Positions 1-20,066 of a stretch of 64,000 nt of DNA are shown here, piece after piece (the stretch's first letter is position 1; each line of letters begins with the position of its first letter). Origin of the DNA: Globodera rostochiensis (Eukaryota > Nematoda > Chromadorea > Rhabditida > Heteroderidae); the NCBI GenBank assembly GCA_018350325.1, contig JAEVLN010000016.1, positions 1,860,044 through 1,924,043 on the forward strand, in the 5' to 3' direction. The position numbers and the translations under genes were made by a program. The notes below the pieces were generated by a model, which was not told the origin of the DNA, ran no database searches, and saw only the letters and a program-made list of their open reading frames with translations.

Positions 1-21
1 TTATACCACGTATCATTAACG

Positions 22-165
22 CTAGATCTTTAGAATCTCTTTTTCTGTGTGATATAATATCTTTAAAAATAATTTTGTCGGTTTCCGTTTTGGATCGCGG
101 ACGCCTCCTCTAATGCCCATATTGGTCTCGTTGAGTAACAAGAGCAACGAATCAGTTTTTAATTC
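22..165 (-). CDS. candidate coding exon, function unknown
   Basis: On the minus strand a pyrimidine-rich acceptor ending TTTTCCAG is followed at 165 by 47 open codons ending in TAG at 22-24. The peptide contains a leucine run, then NETNMGIRGGVRDPKRKPTK, a Gly/Arg/Lys-rich stretch whose GC content is clearly above the flanks. It could be a terminal exon, or the frame may continue past a donor I cannot identify. I do not recognise the family. The support is the acceptor, the GC-rich island and protein-like composition. An open run of this length is not significant by itself here. Confidence 0.35.
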   Translation of the reverse strand, partial: ELKTDSLLLLLNETNMGIRGGVRDPKRKPTKLFLKILYHTEKEILKI

Positions 166-1350
166 CTGGAAAATTTTTGTCGAAAAAATAGTGCTTTTTT
201 TTCTTTGGTTTAACCGTTTTGGCGTATGTTCAGTAATTTTTCTAAAAGGATTATATCAAATATAGATAAAATAAATAAATTGACCAATAAACACACATTG
301 AACTAATTTTTGTTTGCTCATCGCTTTAAAAGTCAGCCCAAATTAAAAGTTACGCTGACAGCATGCCAATGGTCGCTAAGCGATTAAAAAGGTTTTATTT
401 TATTCAGCTAATAGCGTATAAATTATTTTACTTTTCTATTTTCTGTTTTTTATTGACCCTGGTTTCATCCACATACATACGCAAATTTAACATTTGTTTC
501 AAAAAACAATTTATGTAATTTCACGTTTTTGAATTAATTTCGTTTAGGCTTAGTATATACTCGCTTCTAGACTTACATTTTCAAAAAAGTCATTTCTTCT
601 ATTCACATTATTTCATGCTGATTTTATAAATAACTTTTTGTTTTTTTTTGTTTTATAAAATTAGTACATATACAATAAATAGTCAATATTTTTTAAAATT
701 TACAATCTTTTAATTACTTCAATTAATAACAATTTTAATGAATATAATTTCGAACTTTCACTTTTAAATTCGTATACAATATATTTGAATATTTTATTAG
801 ATAGGATTTTTTAACTGTTTTATTTGGTTAATTTGAGGAAGAATAAAAACATATTTTATTACCATTTACCTAACTTTGCTTTGCAACGGATTGCTGAGCA
901 TTTAGCCGACCTTCGTCGCGGGGCTAATGTTGGTGCTACGACTTCGGGCCAGCCCAAGTGAATTTATTATTATTCCTAAATTATTTTATCTGCTTTTAAT
1001 TGTAAGATATTCTATATTCTGAGTGAAAATACCAATAAAATAAAACCATTACAAAACAATTAAAAAAATAGCCGATAAATCGTCATCTATTAATATTTGC
1101 CGGCAATAAAATTACAAGGCTAAAATACATGACTTCTTTTTACGTGAAAAATAATTTAATCCAAGTAAAAATAAAATCATTAAAAATCCACCATATAATA
1201 AATAAATTTCGTAAATTTCAAATGATAAATTTCTCCAAATCAAATTAACAGGTCGTCTTTTTAAAGCGACCCAATTCGCGCTTCTTTAAATAATTTTTTT
1301 TTTATTAACTATTTAAATAAAGATAATATACTGTTTCAATTACTATGTAC
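166..1350. other. AT-rich stretch, one ambiguous island
   Basis: Mostly A/T runs. A GC-richer island at about 878-958 reads open on the plus strand (helix-like, ending near a possible GTGAAT donor) and on the minus strand next to a good AG|GTAAAT donor, but the minus frame is blocked upstream by TAA codons. I cannot assign its strand or coding status. Confidence 0.4.
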
Positions 1351-1403
1351 CGCATAGCCTAAAGCACCCGATCCATCTGTATCAACGCGCATCGGAGCAA
1401 CAT
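1351..1403 (-). CDS. candidate short internal exon
   Basis: A 53-nt GC-rich island on the minus strand is bounded by an acceptor (TTTTTTTGAAAG) and a donor (GCG|GTACAT). One frame gives 17 codons, VAPMRVDTDGSGALGYA, which looks like ordinary folded protein. It starts in phase 2 and ends in phase 0. The plus strand is also open across the island, but I see no plausible donor there. It could belong to the same minus-strand gene as the islands at 2441-2571 and 22-165; that linkage is inference. Confidence 0.35.
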
Positions 1404-2440
1404 CTTTCAAAAAAATTATTAATTAAAAAGGGTCATCTTGAGAAAACCACATAAACTAAGCTAATAAAGTAATAAAACATATTTAAATATTTAGTAAACC
1501 TTTCTTAAATTTTGTTGTTTTTAGCGATATTTGTGGCTAAGAAAATCTGATAAATTTTAATTAAAATGACGAATAATCATAATTAAATGTATTCAATTTT
1601 AAAATAATTTTCTAATTTAAAAAAAATTTAAAGGATAGAAAACCAATTTTACATATGCATTGCTAAAATAAGAAAGTTTATAAAAAATTCTAAATTAAAT
1701 TTTATTATTATTTTTGAATATAATCTGCTATTAAATTTTTTTTGTAATCGTTGAAAAAAATATAATTATATCTACTAGACTCGTTTTATTCGAATAATTT
1801 ATCATTTATTATTTATAATAGTATAAAATTTTGATTTAATTCTAATTTTTTTTATTGAGTTTGGTAAGTATATTTTTTTTCAGTATGACGTATTGTGCTA
1901 ATTTTAAATTTTTAATATTTTTTATATTGGCTGTCTTGTATCTATTTTTTTTATTATAAATAAATATAGGTAGATCTTGCTGTAAAGGTTGTGTCGGGGT
2001 TTTGTTTTTTCCAGTCATAATTTTAAATGCAATAATTTTATTTTAAATAATATTGAAATATGTAACATGAAAAATTCATTATTAAGGCAAATAAATCTCC
2101 GCGTAATATCCTCAATAAGAATTCAAAATACAGGAAGATATGAAATGAATTGCGGTTTATTGTTTATTTTTATTTTTGTTTTTTAAAATTATTCTTGCAA
2201 GAGGGAGAATTCATTTCCACCGATCTGATCACAATTTAGATGATCGGGACCAATGGCACATTAATTCAATAAACTAGTTTAATTAATTTGATAAATTGAT
2301 TTTTTATATAAATTTATTTGTTGTTTTAAGCATTTATCAATATGTTATTAAGCTATAACGGGATATTTGCGCTAAATTTATTGTGTGTGTTGTCGGTTTT
2401 TTCTTCATTTATTTAATTATTTGTGACTAAATTGTTTAAC

Positions 2441-2571
2441 TGTCAAGGCGCTGTTATCCACGGTTCTTTGGAACTTTGGCCTGCTACTTAATTGATTATT
2501 TCCGGCACGACTCCCCGAAAAGCTATGACTCCCCAAAAATTCGGCATTGTGCGTCGTGATCAAAGCATTGA
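2441..2571 (-). CDS. candidate coding exon, Ser/Asn-rich
   Basis: The minus strand holds 43 open codons between an AAG acceptor at 2572 and a TTGACA|GTTAAAC donor at 2440. The peptide is polar and Ser/Asn/Thr-rich (for example NAEFLGSHSFSGSRAGNNQL). No domain is recognisable. The GC-rich island coincides with the open frame, which argues for coding, but the acceptor lacks a strong pyrimidine tract. Confidence 0.4.
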
Positions 2572-3240
2572 CTTCGGAGATAATCATATAAATAATTTAT
2601 TTATTTGCATTTTCTTAATCAATTATATTTGGTTTAAAATAATATGTAAAAATTGATTTCTGAAAGGTTAAGAATATTTTCAACAAGTTTTATTATTATT
2701 GAATTCATATTGATTAACGAGGGCACAAATACAAATCATGGTTTTCAAACATTTTACTTAAATATTACTTTTAAATTTTTGCGATCCTGTGCAAATTTTA
2801 AATTTTCAAACAAACAAAACAAGAAAAATTGCATTACTATAAATAAAAATTATTATTGCTATATAATACACATTAATTTAAAAAGGCAATAAAAGGGACA
2901 AACTCTAAAAAGGAAAATTGAGTTTGATAAGTGTAATTTTGTAAAATCCCTAAATAAGGATAATATAAATACAAAAATATTGGAAAATAAAAATAAAAAG
3001 TAAACCATTTAACAAAAAAAAATTTGAAAATTAAGTGTCAAAATTTATTTCATAACAAAAATCTTAAAATAAAATAACGAAAAGCATTGCGCCCTTTGCG
3101 GAGCTATATGAACTTAATTTTATTCCAAAAATTAAAAAATCATTATCTTACTTCATTTATTTAGAAAAAGTCATTTTGCAAACTCTGTCGCTATTTAGGT
3201 TTGAGAGAAAATGACAACAAATCAAGACCAATTATTTAAA
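2572..3240. other. AT-rich, nothing recognised
   Basis: Dominated by A/T runs. An open stretch at 2653-2892 has the Phe/Ile/Asn-rich composition expected of non-coding AT-rich DNA. No repeat or RNA gene seen. Confidence 0.5.
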
Positions 3241-3893
3241 AACCCCAAAAATCTTCAACTCGGGCTCCTCCCATTTCTAAAAAGCTTCAAAAATGGTTGC
3301 ACGTCTCTTAACAAATAGAGTCGAAAATTCAAAATTTTCTCGGCGGCGCAAATTGAAGGATTGTTGTCGTCCCCGACACTCGACATGACCAACCCCGACC
3401 TCTCCGATTTTCCCGCCCCCAAGGGGTCGGGAACAAATCTATTTTGAACCTAAATTAAAACATTTTGGTAAAAATCTCGGATTTTGGGAGCCAATTCTCG
3501 AGTCCCGGCGGCAACTCTTGGTAAATTTAGGGCTCGAGTATCACTAGCAAGTGATGAACACTTTGTCCAATGATTCATCGATTAAAATTTAAGACTGTAT
3601 TTCACTCGAAAAATTTTTAATTTGGAACTGTCTAAGAACAGTTTACACTGTTCTTTCCTGTTCTGTTCTCTAGGTCAGAACAGAACAGGAACAGCTAAAT
3701 TTCCATGACCAATTTCTCGGCGAGAAGGCCGCCTATTCGGTTTGATCTCTTTTGTGGAAAGTAGAAAAAGTTAGATCTTAGCTGGAATCATTTAGGTAGG
3801 TTAAGGGTTTACCACAGACAAGCTGTTCTAAGTTTTAGAACAGAACAGGAAAAGGAACAGGTTCAAAAATGTTGGAACAGCAAAACACTGGTA
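3241..3893. mobile_element. fragment of the hAT-like modular MITE family
   Basis: Positions 3295-3349 match the interior of the elements at 28.2 and 59.4 kb (TTAACAAAT.GAGTC, then AAAATTCAAAATTTTCTC, then CGGCGGCGC at 3341). The following 3600-3890 is built from GAACAG and CTGTTC words in both orientations, the same kind of low-complexity terminal module as in the other copies but with a different word. The right end near AACACTGG at about 3883 resembles a hAT terminus. I could not find a matching left terminus, a target duplication or the tRNA-like unit, so this is probably a truncated or rearranged copy. Confidence 0.5.
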
Positions 3894-4535
3894 ACAACTA
3901 TATTCATTAAAACAAAAAATATACCAAAGTTTTATTAGTTAAAAATAATTTTGATTTGATTGTAAATGGCAATTAAAGGCTTCTGCAAATTAAAGCTAAA
4001 ATAATCGAATCACTAAGGCTTCCACCTTTGATTTTCAAAAATTTATTGTTTTGTGAGACGATTCTTACATATTCTTTTTAATTTTTCACATTTAATTTTT
4101 ATGATTCAATTTCATGTGTTTTTAAAATGATTTTTAAATTAATTGATTAAAAAATTTTTTATTATTTGTTAAATATTTTATCCTCATGCGGTAAAGTTTA
4201 TGTAACGCATAAACTCAACATTTCTCTTTGTTAGGGTTTGTCCTTTTAATATTTATAATCTGCCGATGCGATAACTATGCACTGTTTATCTAGCCATTAC
4301 ATAATTAAAACAATTATAAATAAAATTATGAAAATTTCAAAAAATTCATGAAATAAAAAAACACACATTATAATTAAATGGGAATATTTATCTTAATAAA
4401 ATTTTTTTATTTCTTTTCCTTTTTCTCAAATTGCCACTTGTCTTTATTTAAAAGCTTTTAGCAATTTACACTTAATATGTTCTCCTGCTCTAAACCTTTT
4501 TGTTTTTAAGCCATCTCGTTGTCCAAATTTTTTAG
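3894..4535. other. AT-rich, nothing recognised
   Basis: No GC-rich island, repeat unit or RNA gene is visible here. Confidence 0.5.
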
Positions 4536-4620
4536 GTTGGTTTTCCGATACTACCGGGACTAAGTTATGTGATCACGGCAGAAGCCAGTGTGAAGTTTAT
4601 CACAGATTGTGCTGCCCAAG
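4536..4620 (+). CDS. candidate internal exon, unknown protein
   Basis: The island follows a long pyrimidine tract ending TTTTTTAG and stops at CCCAAG|GTCACC. In the frame starting at 4536 it encodes 28 codons plus one base, including SYVITAEASVKFITDCAAQ, which has a convincing amphipathic composition. The other two frames contain stops. The donor is not a strong consensus. The family is not recognised. Confidence 0.4.
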
Positions 4621-5629
4621 GTCACCAATATAAAATATTGAGTTCTTTGGCTGCCTTCGAAATTATACTTAAAAACACAACCGAGAAACTGTAAAATTAA
4701 AAAAATAACGAAGAGGGTGCATTTCCTGTACATAAAAATTCAAATTTATTAAAACAAACATCAATAATCATTATTTTTATTGTGATTGGCCAAATAGAAA
4801 AAATATTGTAGTTACAATTATTAAGTTGATTAAAATTGAATATGGAATTACTTAAATAGCAATATTATAATAAATTTATCATATCCCATGATTATTCGGT
4901 AGTTATGGCGGAATTGAAGCGAAATGCCTCATACCGTCAAGTGGATTTGAGTTTTTAGTTATCAATAAAATATATTCAGATACTGTTATTAATTAAAAAA
5001 TTTGAATCAATAATAAACCTGCAAATAAATAAGTTAACGCATCCTCAAAAATCAATGACTCAAGCAAAGATGGAGTGCATGTTAAGAAAAATCGGATTAA
5101 AAAATATTTAAAAAAATTTAAGTTTTTGAACAAATATTGATGAACGCCAAATTAGCCAATTTTTAAATCATGTTATTCAGTTTTTTAAAGAAAACAAAAT
5201 GACTATCTTGTCCGTGACAACGTGCTACATAACATTGCAACGTCATCAAGGCACAGGCCTGGAAATAATTTCCGACACGTTCACATGGCAATTAAGTGTA
5301 AATAAATGACAAGTTTTCACAAATGAAAAAGAATAAAAATTTACATATATAAATTACATTAAAAATAAATGCAAATGAAGAATATAAAATCCATATATTT
5401 TCTATGTTAAACCGAAAATTTTTTGTTATTTATTTCAAGCCTGTCAAAAATTACCTGAAAGCAAGACACTTTTAAAATGATAAAAAAAAGTTTATATATA
5501 AAATCTTTAAAATAAAAAAACCATAATTTTAGTAATATTTTAAATCTTTTTGCAAATACTAACATATTTAAAGGTTTAAGCGTGTCATTCTGTACAACAC
5601 GTACCTGCTACTGAAGTACGGATGTCACA
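4621..5629. other. AT-rich stretch with three short unassigned islands
   Basis: GC-richer islands lie at about 4884-4950, 5196-5290 and 5578-5629. The second is open on the plus strand and also on the minus strand behind an ATTATTTCCAG acceptor; the third, directly left of the retroelement, carries a strong minus-strand donor (AGCAG|GTACGTG at about 5600). None can be assigned safely. Confidence 0.35.
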
Positions 5630-5634
5630 ATAAC
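5630..5634. repeat. 5-bp target-site duplication, left copy
   Basis: ATAAC lies immediately left of the 5' LTR and is repeated exactly at 15166-15170, right of the 3' LTR. A 5-bp duplication fits BEL/Pao integration. Confidence 0.95.
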
Positions 5635-5991
5635 TGTCACCGCCGCTAAAGGAAGGACCGGGGAAGGAGGGGCGGTGAAGAAAGAAAGGAAGGAAAGAGA
5701 AGCGTGTCGGGAAGCGGGCGGTCGGGAGGCAACATAAAAGGAGAGGAACCCCTCCAAGGGGGCTCATTCTGTTCATTCCATCAGCATTTCAAATTGTATA
5801 TCAACCAACCGATCCACCCTCCGATTGCCGTATAAAGCATTGTGAAATCCCCGCCTCCCTAAAGAATCAATCGGACGAATTCACCCTCCTCAAAGGGAAG
5901 GGTACATCAGAAAGGGTTCTAATCCAAGGGTCCCTAGGAATTATACCTAGAAGGTCTGAATATACCCCAAGGGAAGGAGTTATTCGTGACA
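5635..5991 (+). repeat. 5' LTR
   Basis: 357 bp from TGTCAC to GTGACA, apparently identical to 14809-15165. It contains a purine-rich first third, a CATAAAAG box at about 5732, and no clear AATAAA; TATAAA at about 5831 is the nearest candidate. U3/R/U5 limits cannot be fixed from sequence alone. Confidence 0.95.
5732..5739 (+). promoter_or_regulatory. TATA-like box of the LTR promoter
   Basis: CATAAAAG lies about 100 bp into the LTR. A CTCATTC initiator-like sequence follows about 30 bp downstream, the usual TATA-to-start spacing. The same box is present in the 3' LTR. The start site itself is inferred. Confidence 0.5.
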
Positions 5992-5993
5992 AG

Positions 5994-6010
5994 TGGTGCA
6001 ACGGCAACGG
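5994..6010 (+). other. primer-binding site
   Basis: Two bases after the 5' LTR lies TGGTGCAACGGCAACGG. It starts with TGG, complementary to the CCA end of a tRNA, and would pair with 17 nt of a 3' tRNA end. The tRNA species cannot be named without the host tRNA set. Confidence 0.8.
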
Positions 6011-6091
6011 ACCGGAACTTTGATCAAAAGGGATTAATATAAGGGAATTCGCGTACACCGGGTGAGAAAAAAGGGCTGACCAATAAGGGCA

Positions 6092-15165
<9,074 letters not shown>

Positions 15166-15170
15166 ATAAC
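15166..15170. repeat. 5-bp target-site duplication, right copy
   Basis: Exact match to ATAAC at 5630-5634. Confidence 0.95.
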
Positions 15171-17368
15171 ATTAATTAAACCATAATATAGCATTATTTA
15201 ATTTTGCGAATTGAAAGTTTTAATTACAAAAAAGGCGTTCAACTTACAAATAAATTTGTAGTTTTTTATAATCAATTATTAAGTAAAGTAAAATTGTATT
15301 AATATCCTTTTAAAAACAGTTGTAAACAATTATTATTTTAGCTCTGGGCACAGGTTCTTCAAATACATACAACAATACCTAATATTCTTTACTAACCCTA
15401 AAGAACAGAAGCTGGTCAACAGTTTTTCCACTGAAAATGGGGCTTATATTATTAAGCAGCGTAATTATAAATTTAAAATTTATTCGCAAAATTAAAAACC
15501 AAAAGCTTCTTTAAATATGCATAGATGTTAAAAAAATAAAAGACTCAAAAATATTTAAAGATTTATATTTTTATTTAAAATTAATTAAACTTTTTACTTA
15601 ACTTAAATGTCAAGAAAATTTTCTTAAAACTTTAAATAATCCGTTTTTTAACATTCAGTGAACATTCAAATGTATTGAACCCCAACAAATTATCAAAGAA
15701 TATTTATTCTCTAATGATTTGTTAAGTGCGAATGTAATAAATTAAAGTAAGTCAGTTAAATGCAAAAATGGACGATATAAAATGAATAGGTTTAAAATGC
15801 ATTTATAAAAAAAATCATTCGTATTATTGCGGTATATGCCAGTGAAGATGGTCAAACCATGTTCCGTTGAAAAGGGCGACTTGGCATTGACTTTGACAAA
15901 ATTGTTTACAATGTAACTAAGAATTAAGATAATCATTGCCCGATAAAACAAATTTAACGCCGGACCCTACAAAGACACCGCATGTGACGAAAAGTAAAAA
16001 TATAAATTATTATTATCACAACATATGTTTAATTGCTTAATATTCACTTTTTGATCCAGTTAAAGTAATGGCATTACTATACGATTTAAGCTTTCGGACA
16101 ATCCGCAGGATTACCTTGGACGCTGGCCAGTGGCCACTAGCATTAAATCATGTCGGTCGTACAGTGTTGAAAGAAAGATTGGATTGTCATGTTAAAAATT
16201 AAATCAATATTATTAAAAACCGATGACTTTGATTTACAAGGAAGTACGTTATGCACGAGAGAAAATGGATACCGATTTGACCGATTTGGCGAACTCAACT
16301 TAAAATTTATCTTTTAAAAAAATGTCATTAAATATTTAGATCAAACATCTTAAATTTATTAAAGAGCCCTAAACAAGAGTGGTTATAGCCTTAAAATGGA
16401 TCGGTTAAATGCTTCAATATGCTGAAACTATTCACGCAATTAACGAAATTTAAAGATTTAAAAATGATAAAGCTTAATGAATTCAAAATGACTTAGCTAT
16501 TATTACAAGCCGTGATTGAGAAATTACGCCTTGAAAATGGCAAACTTAAAATTAGCCTCAATTCGAAAACTCAAAAATAATACTAACAAAGCTTGCCCCT
16601 TAATGCCAAATCAGTCATTCAACTAGTTAAACATTTTTTGTTTATTAAATCAATTAGCAAATAAAATAGTGCATAAAATAAAAATTCAGAATACAGAAAT
16701 TGGAAAACTTATAATTTAAAAGAGAAAGATCAATTAACTAAATATATGTAATTCCGATGGAGGGGGCAGAATTAAGAATAATTTTAACAATTTATAAATT
16801 TTATTTTTACCAGACTAAACAGCAATGAAATCATGAAGCTAAGCTAAAGTGCAACAACAGATGGCGCAAAATCTTCCGGAGTACGAATCTTTTTAAAATC
16901 TCGGTTGCAAACACATGTGCCAAAATTCAAAATATTAAAATAAATAAAAATTTTAAAAGGTTAATAACTGGTTTTATTTAAAAAAATACTTAATATAAAA
17001 ATATAATTTATTATTATAAATTTATACTATATTAAAATAAACAACATTAAATAAACTCGCATTTTAAAATAGATCTTGAAAACATAAAAAATCAATTAAG
17101 CAATAAAACTTTGATGGTTTTATAATTTGGAAAAATAAATAGCTAAATGAGCGTGTTAACATAACCTTTTTGCAATACAAACATTTTATGGTTTATACAA
17201 CGTTATAAAATAAAAAATAAATTTATAGGAGTCGAAAATTTTGAAAAACAAAGTAAGCAATTGAAATAAAAATCGGCATATTTATTTAATATTAAAAAGT
17301 ATTAAGTAAGTGTTAAAAACTAAATTTAGATATTACCTATTTATATAAATTTTAAACGGTTTCTAAAC
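15171..17368. other. AT-rich stretch with coding-like remnants
   Basis: An acceptor TTATTATTTTAG at about 15341 leads into about 50 open codons. Around 15835-15930 a frame reads protein-like (KGRLGIDFDKIVYNVTKN) but carries an internal TGA. At 16090-16200 a GC-rich island is open on both strands. At 16410-16580 a heptad-like segment (EKLRLENGKLKISL) sits among stops. These look like exons or decayed genes; none can be delimited. Confidence 0.3.
15920..16050. repeat. dispersed repeat, copy 1
   Basis: Shares about 130 bp with 56170-56320 in the same orientation, including AAAACAAATTTAACGCCGGA, CTACAAAGACACCGCA and GTTTAATTGCTTAATATT, with scattered substitutions and small gaps. Identity unknown. 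Confidence 0.7.
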
Positions 17369-17439
17369 CTTAAAAACATGATTAAGAGCATCATTTTCCC
17401 GTCATTCCTTGTTCCGATCAATTGTAAAATGTCTGCTCG
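17369..17439 (-). CDS. candidate exon, phase 0 start
   Basis: Minus-strand island between an acceptor (TTCACGCAG|CGA) and a donor (TTTTTAAG|GTTTAG), with 23 codons plus two bases including ILQLIGTRNDGKMMLLIMFL. GC content is above the flanks. It would splice in phase with the island at 17742-17807 across a 302-bp intron. Function unknown. Confidence 0.4.
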
Positions 17440-17741
17440 CTGCGTGAATCGATGTAAAAAATAAATAATCAAAGAAGAAAAATTTTTGCTGCTAGGGGTT
17501 TTATTAAAAATTACATTTATAAATTTTCAAAACTTGTTTCTGCATATTTGTACAACATGATCGTAAAATTTGTAAAAATACAATGTAAAATATTATGAAG
17601 CAAAAATATAAATTCAAAAAAATATTAAGAATAAAGATAAGAATAATACGGTAAAGAATTATTGCACCCAAAAACACGTACAATTTATATTAACGAATAA
17701 TCAAAATTTGTTTCCGAGGTGAGAAAGATCAGCGAACATAC

Positions 17742-17807
17742 AACGAAAAGGTGAGAATGTGTGCGGCGTACGACCCCGGGAATTGTTTGTAAATTACTGC
17801 TGCTACG
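17742..17807 (-). CDS. candidate exon upstream of 17369-17439
   Basis: 22 codons on the minus strand between AATCAAG and a strong GTATGT donor, beginning RSSSNLQTIPGVVRRTHSHL. A second frame is also open, so the reading frame is uncertain. Phase 0 at both ends matches the neighbouring candidates at 17369-17439 and 19523-19651. Confidence 0.35.
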
Positions 17808-18262
17808 CTTGATTTTCAATTTAAAATGAGTATAACTTTAATTATTAAATGATAATATTATTTTAAATTATCTAATGTTTAATTTTATATTAATTACAAA
17901 GGCGTTGAGGCGAATTGAAATTCAAATCTGTAACAATTTTTTAAATTAATCATTTTAATTTAGCAATCTTAATATTTTCAAAAAGAAGCAATTGTACCGT
18001 GCGCTACGAGAAAATCCCAAAATAAATATTTGATTAAAAGAACTAGACCAATGTAGATTTAAAAAAATACACCAAATTATAAATCATTTGTTTTTAAAAT
18101 TGAATTAATTTATACAAACTGATAAAAGTTATATTCTAAGGAGCCAACTCGCCGTTTTAAAACAAATTAGTTAATGACATGTAATTTCGTCAAATAAAAA
18201 TTCCTTCTACTTAATAACTTCACCTTTAGTAAAATAATAAATGCACATTTATTTAACATAGA

Positions 18263-18483
18263 AATATATTTGATAGCAAATTATCCAAACAACAAATATG
18301 TAAATTAAATAAACTAAACATATTCAAAAACGCGGTAATTAAAATTACTCAGTTTGATTTAAAATGCTAAGTAAGGTGCAATAATTTTAATAAACAAAAA
18401 GCTTAATTCGTTAAAAACAAGTTGCTTAAATGCAACAGGTTAAACAAAATTGCGGAAAACTCAAAAATTGTTTAAAATTTTAA
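18263..18483 (+). pseudogene. 5'-truncated paralogue of the 27-kb gene
   Basis: Plus-strand copy of the terminal two exons of the minus-strand gene at 26966-27368. Exon 18263-18334 encodes NIFDSKLSKQQICKLNKL and ends KNA|GTAATT. A 104-bp intron ends ATGCAACAG, and the last exon 18439-18483 encodes VKQNCGKLKNCLKF then TAA. Both copies keep the same splice sites and open frames with amino-acid replacements. The region encoding the first 60 or so residues of the other copy's exon is absent upstream, so it is a fragment, or its upstream exon differs. Confidence 0.55.
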
Positions 18484-18765
18484 AATATTCTCTTACTAAT
18501 AGTTATTAATTACAGTGTCTAATGTTAAATAAGTTAATTTGATGGCAATAATTATGCAAGCCTCCGAAAAATCGAGTAACGAGGGATCAGGACAGGTTCA
18601 CGATTCGTCTCATGCATGTGCGTTTTGGCTACATATTAATAGAAAAAGCTCTTACTAAAACGATAAGAAATAGACTATGGCAAACATTAATTATTTTAAT
18701 ATAGATTCTCTTCCGTAATTGCGCATATCGAAAGTATTATTTAATTATCTATTTATTCCTAGCGC
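18484..18765 (+). repeat. downstream part of the inverted duplication
   Basis: Continues the match to 26700-26965 in inverted orientation, e.g. TTTGATGGCAATAATTATG, AAATAGACTATGGCAAA and AATTGCGCATATCGAAAGTA. It includes a GC-rich block (18550-18640) that starts ATGGCAATAATTATG and has diverged by several indels between copies. Confidence 0.75.
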
Positions 18766-19522
18766 TAAAAATGGATATCAAATAAATAAAACAAAATAAT
18801 TAAGTCAATTTAGAAAAAATTATTTAACCCTAAATTTTTAGTTATAAATTTAAGTGTTACAAAAAAAAATTAAATTGATAAAACAAAAAATATAAAACCC
18901 CATTATGAAAGCAACAAAATTTTGAGATCATTTTTTGTTAAAAATTATAAATAATTGCTAATTTTATATATTTGCGTTTACAAATCCTTTTTATTTGATA
19001 TTTTGATTAATATTAGCAACTTGATTTTGACGACCATTTTTAATTTAAAATACTCGCCCATGCAATCAACTATTTTTGCTTTCAGTAAGCATTAGATATT
19101 TAGCTTTTGTATAGCATTATAAAACATGATAGTAGGATTAAATAAAACTTAAACTTGCGATTTGTTAAAAAATGAAAGGAATTATTTGATTTCAAATATT
19201 GTATTTTTAGCCGTTGTTTCTTCACATAATGAAATACTGTTTTTTTTTTATTGGTTTTTCATGAAGATTAGTTATTGATGAAAGCTGATGTTACGATGTC
19301 GTCTTTAAGGTTTATTAAACTCATTATTATTTTGCTTTATTATAATTATATTTTAGATGTATAAATGTTATTTAGAATTAAGAAAAATTTATTCACTTTG
19401 AATCTCGGCATTTAATTAATGTTTTTGATTAATTTAGACTTAATTTTTATAATCATTTTTAGCATTCCATTCTTAATAACAATTTGGATAAGTAATAATA
19501 AAAAAACTTTCTGTATGTATAC
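18766..19522. other. AT-rich, nothing recognised
   Basis: No island, repeat or RNA gene seen. Confidence 0.5.
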
Positions 19523-19651
19523 CGATGGTGAAAACAGCATTGCAATTCCACCCCCGACAGCGGATTCCGGTTCCTCAACGGGGTCCTCGGCCTCCAAAGC
19601 GGCACTTAGCTCGTCTTTGGCAACCACCGCTTTTCCATTTATCAATATCAT
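19523..19651 (-). CDS. candidate first or internal exon, acidic protein
   Basis: Minus strand, exactly 43 codons from ATG at 19651 (preceded by TTAATTAGAG) to a good donor CCATCG|GTATAC. The peptide is acidic in the middle and Gly-rich after it (KDELSAALEAEDPVEEPES, VGGGIAMLF). The plus strand is open too, but without an acceptor. It could be a first exon splicing in phase 0 to 17742-17807. The family is not recognised. Confidence 0.45.
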
Positions 19652-19942
19652 CTCTAATTAAGGTGTTTTATTATTATTATTAGTAATTTTACTATAATTA
19701 ACGGTGGTATCTTTTAGTATAACGATTAAGGGTGAATTAATTTTTTATAATAATTATTTGTAAAAACTATAATATGAAAGTTGACATTGCAAGCCGCATT
19801 CCAATAGTTAATTTTTTATTTATGTTTCTTTGTTGTGTCGCGTTTATGATTTATTTTTTTGACTTAAATAATTTCTAATGGCAAGATAATTTTATCTTTA
19901 CATTGATGCCATATATCGCTAAACACATAAAGGCCATCACAC

Positions 19943-20066
19943 CTCCGTTTGCAGACATGGCCGCGTAGCTTGCATTGGTTGCACTTTCAATGCCGCTAGC
20001 TGAGGTTCGTTAGAACAAAAATATACTGTCCCGAAAGAGCCATCTCCGATGTGCGAGGTGAAAGAA
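19943..20066 (-). CDS. protein-kinase N-lobe exon (CK1/TTBK-like)
   Basis: The minus strand encodes HIGDGSFGTVYF, matching the glycine-rich ATP-binding loop GxGxFGxV. It is followed about 10 residues later by AALKVQ, matching the AxK motif with the ATP-anchoring lysine, and ends LQTE at a donor GGAG|GTGTGA. Spacing and the LQTE(V) ending resemble casein kinase 1/tau-tubulin kinase families, which are expanded in nematodes. No acceptor AG precedes the exon, an in-frame TAA lies just upstream, and I found no exon for the catalytic loop (HRD) or DFG downstream on this strand. It may be a pseudogene fragment or an exon of a gene with distant partners. Confidence 0.55.
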
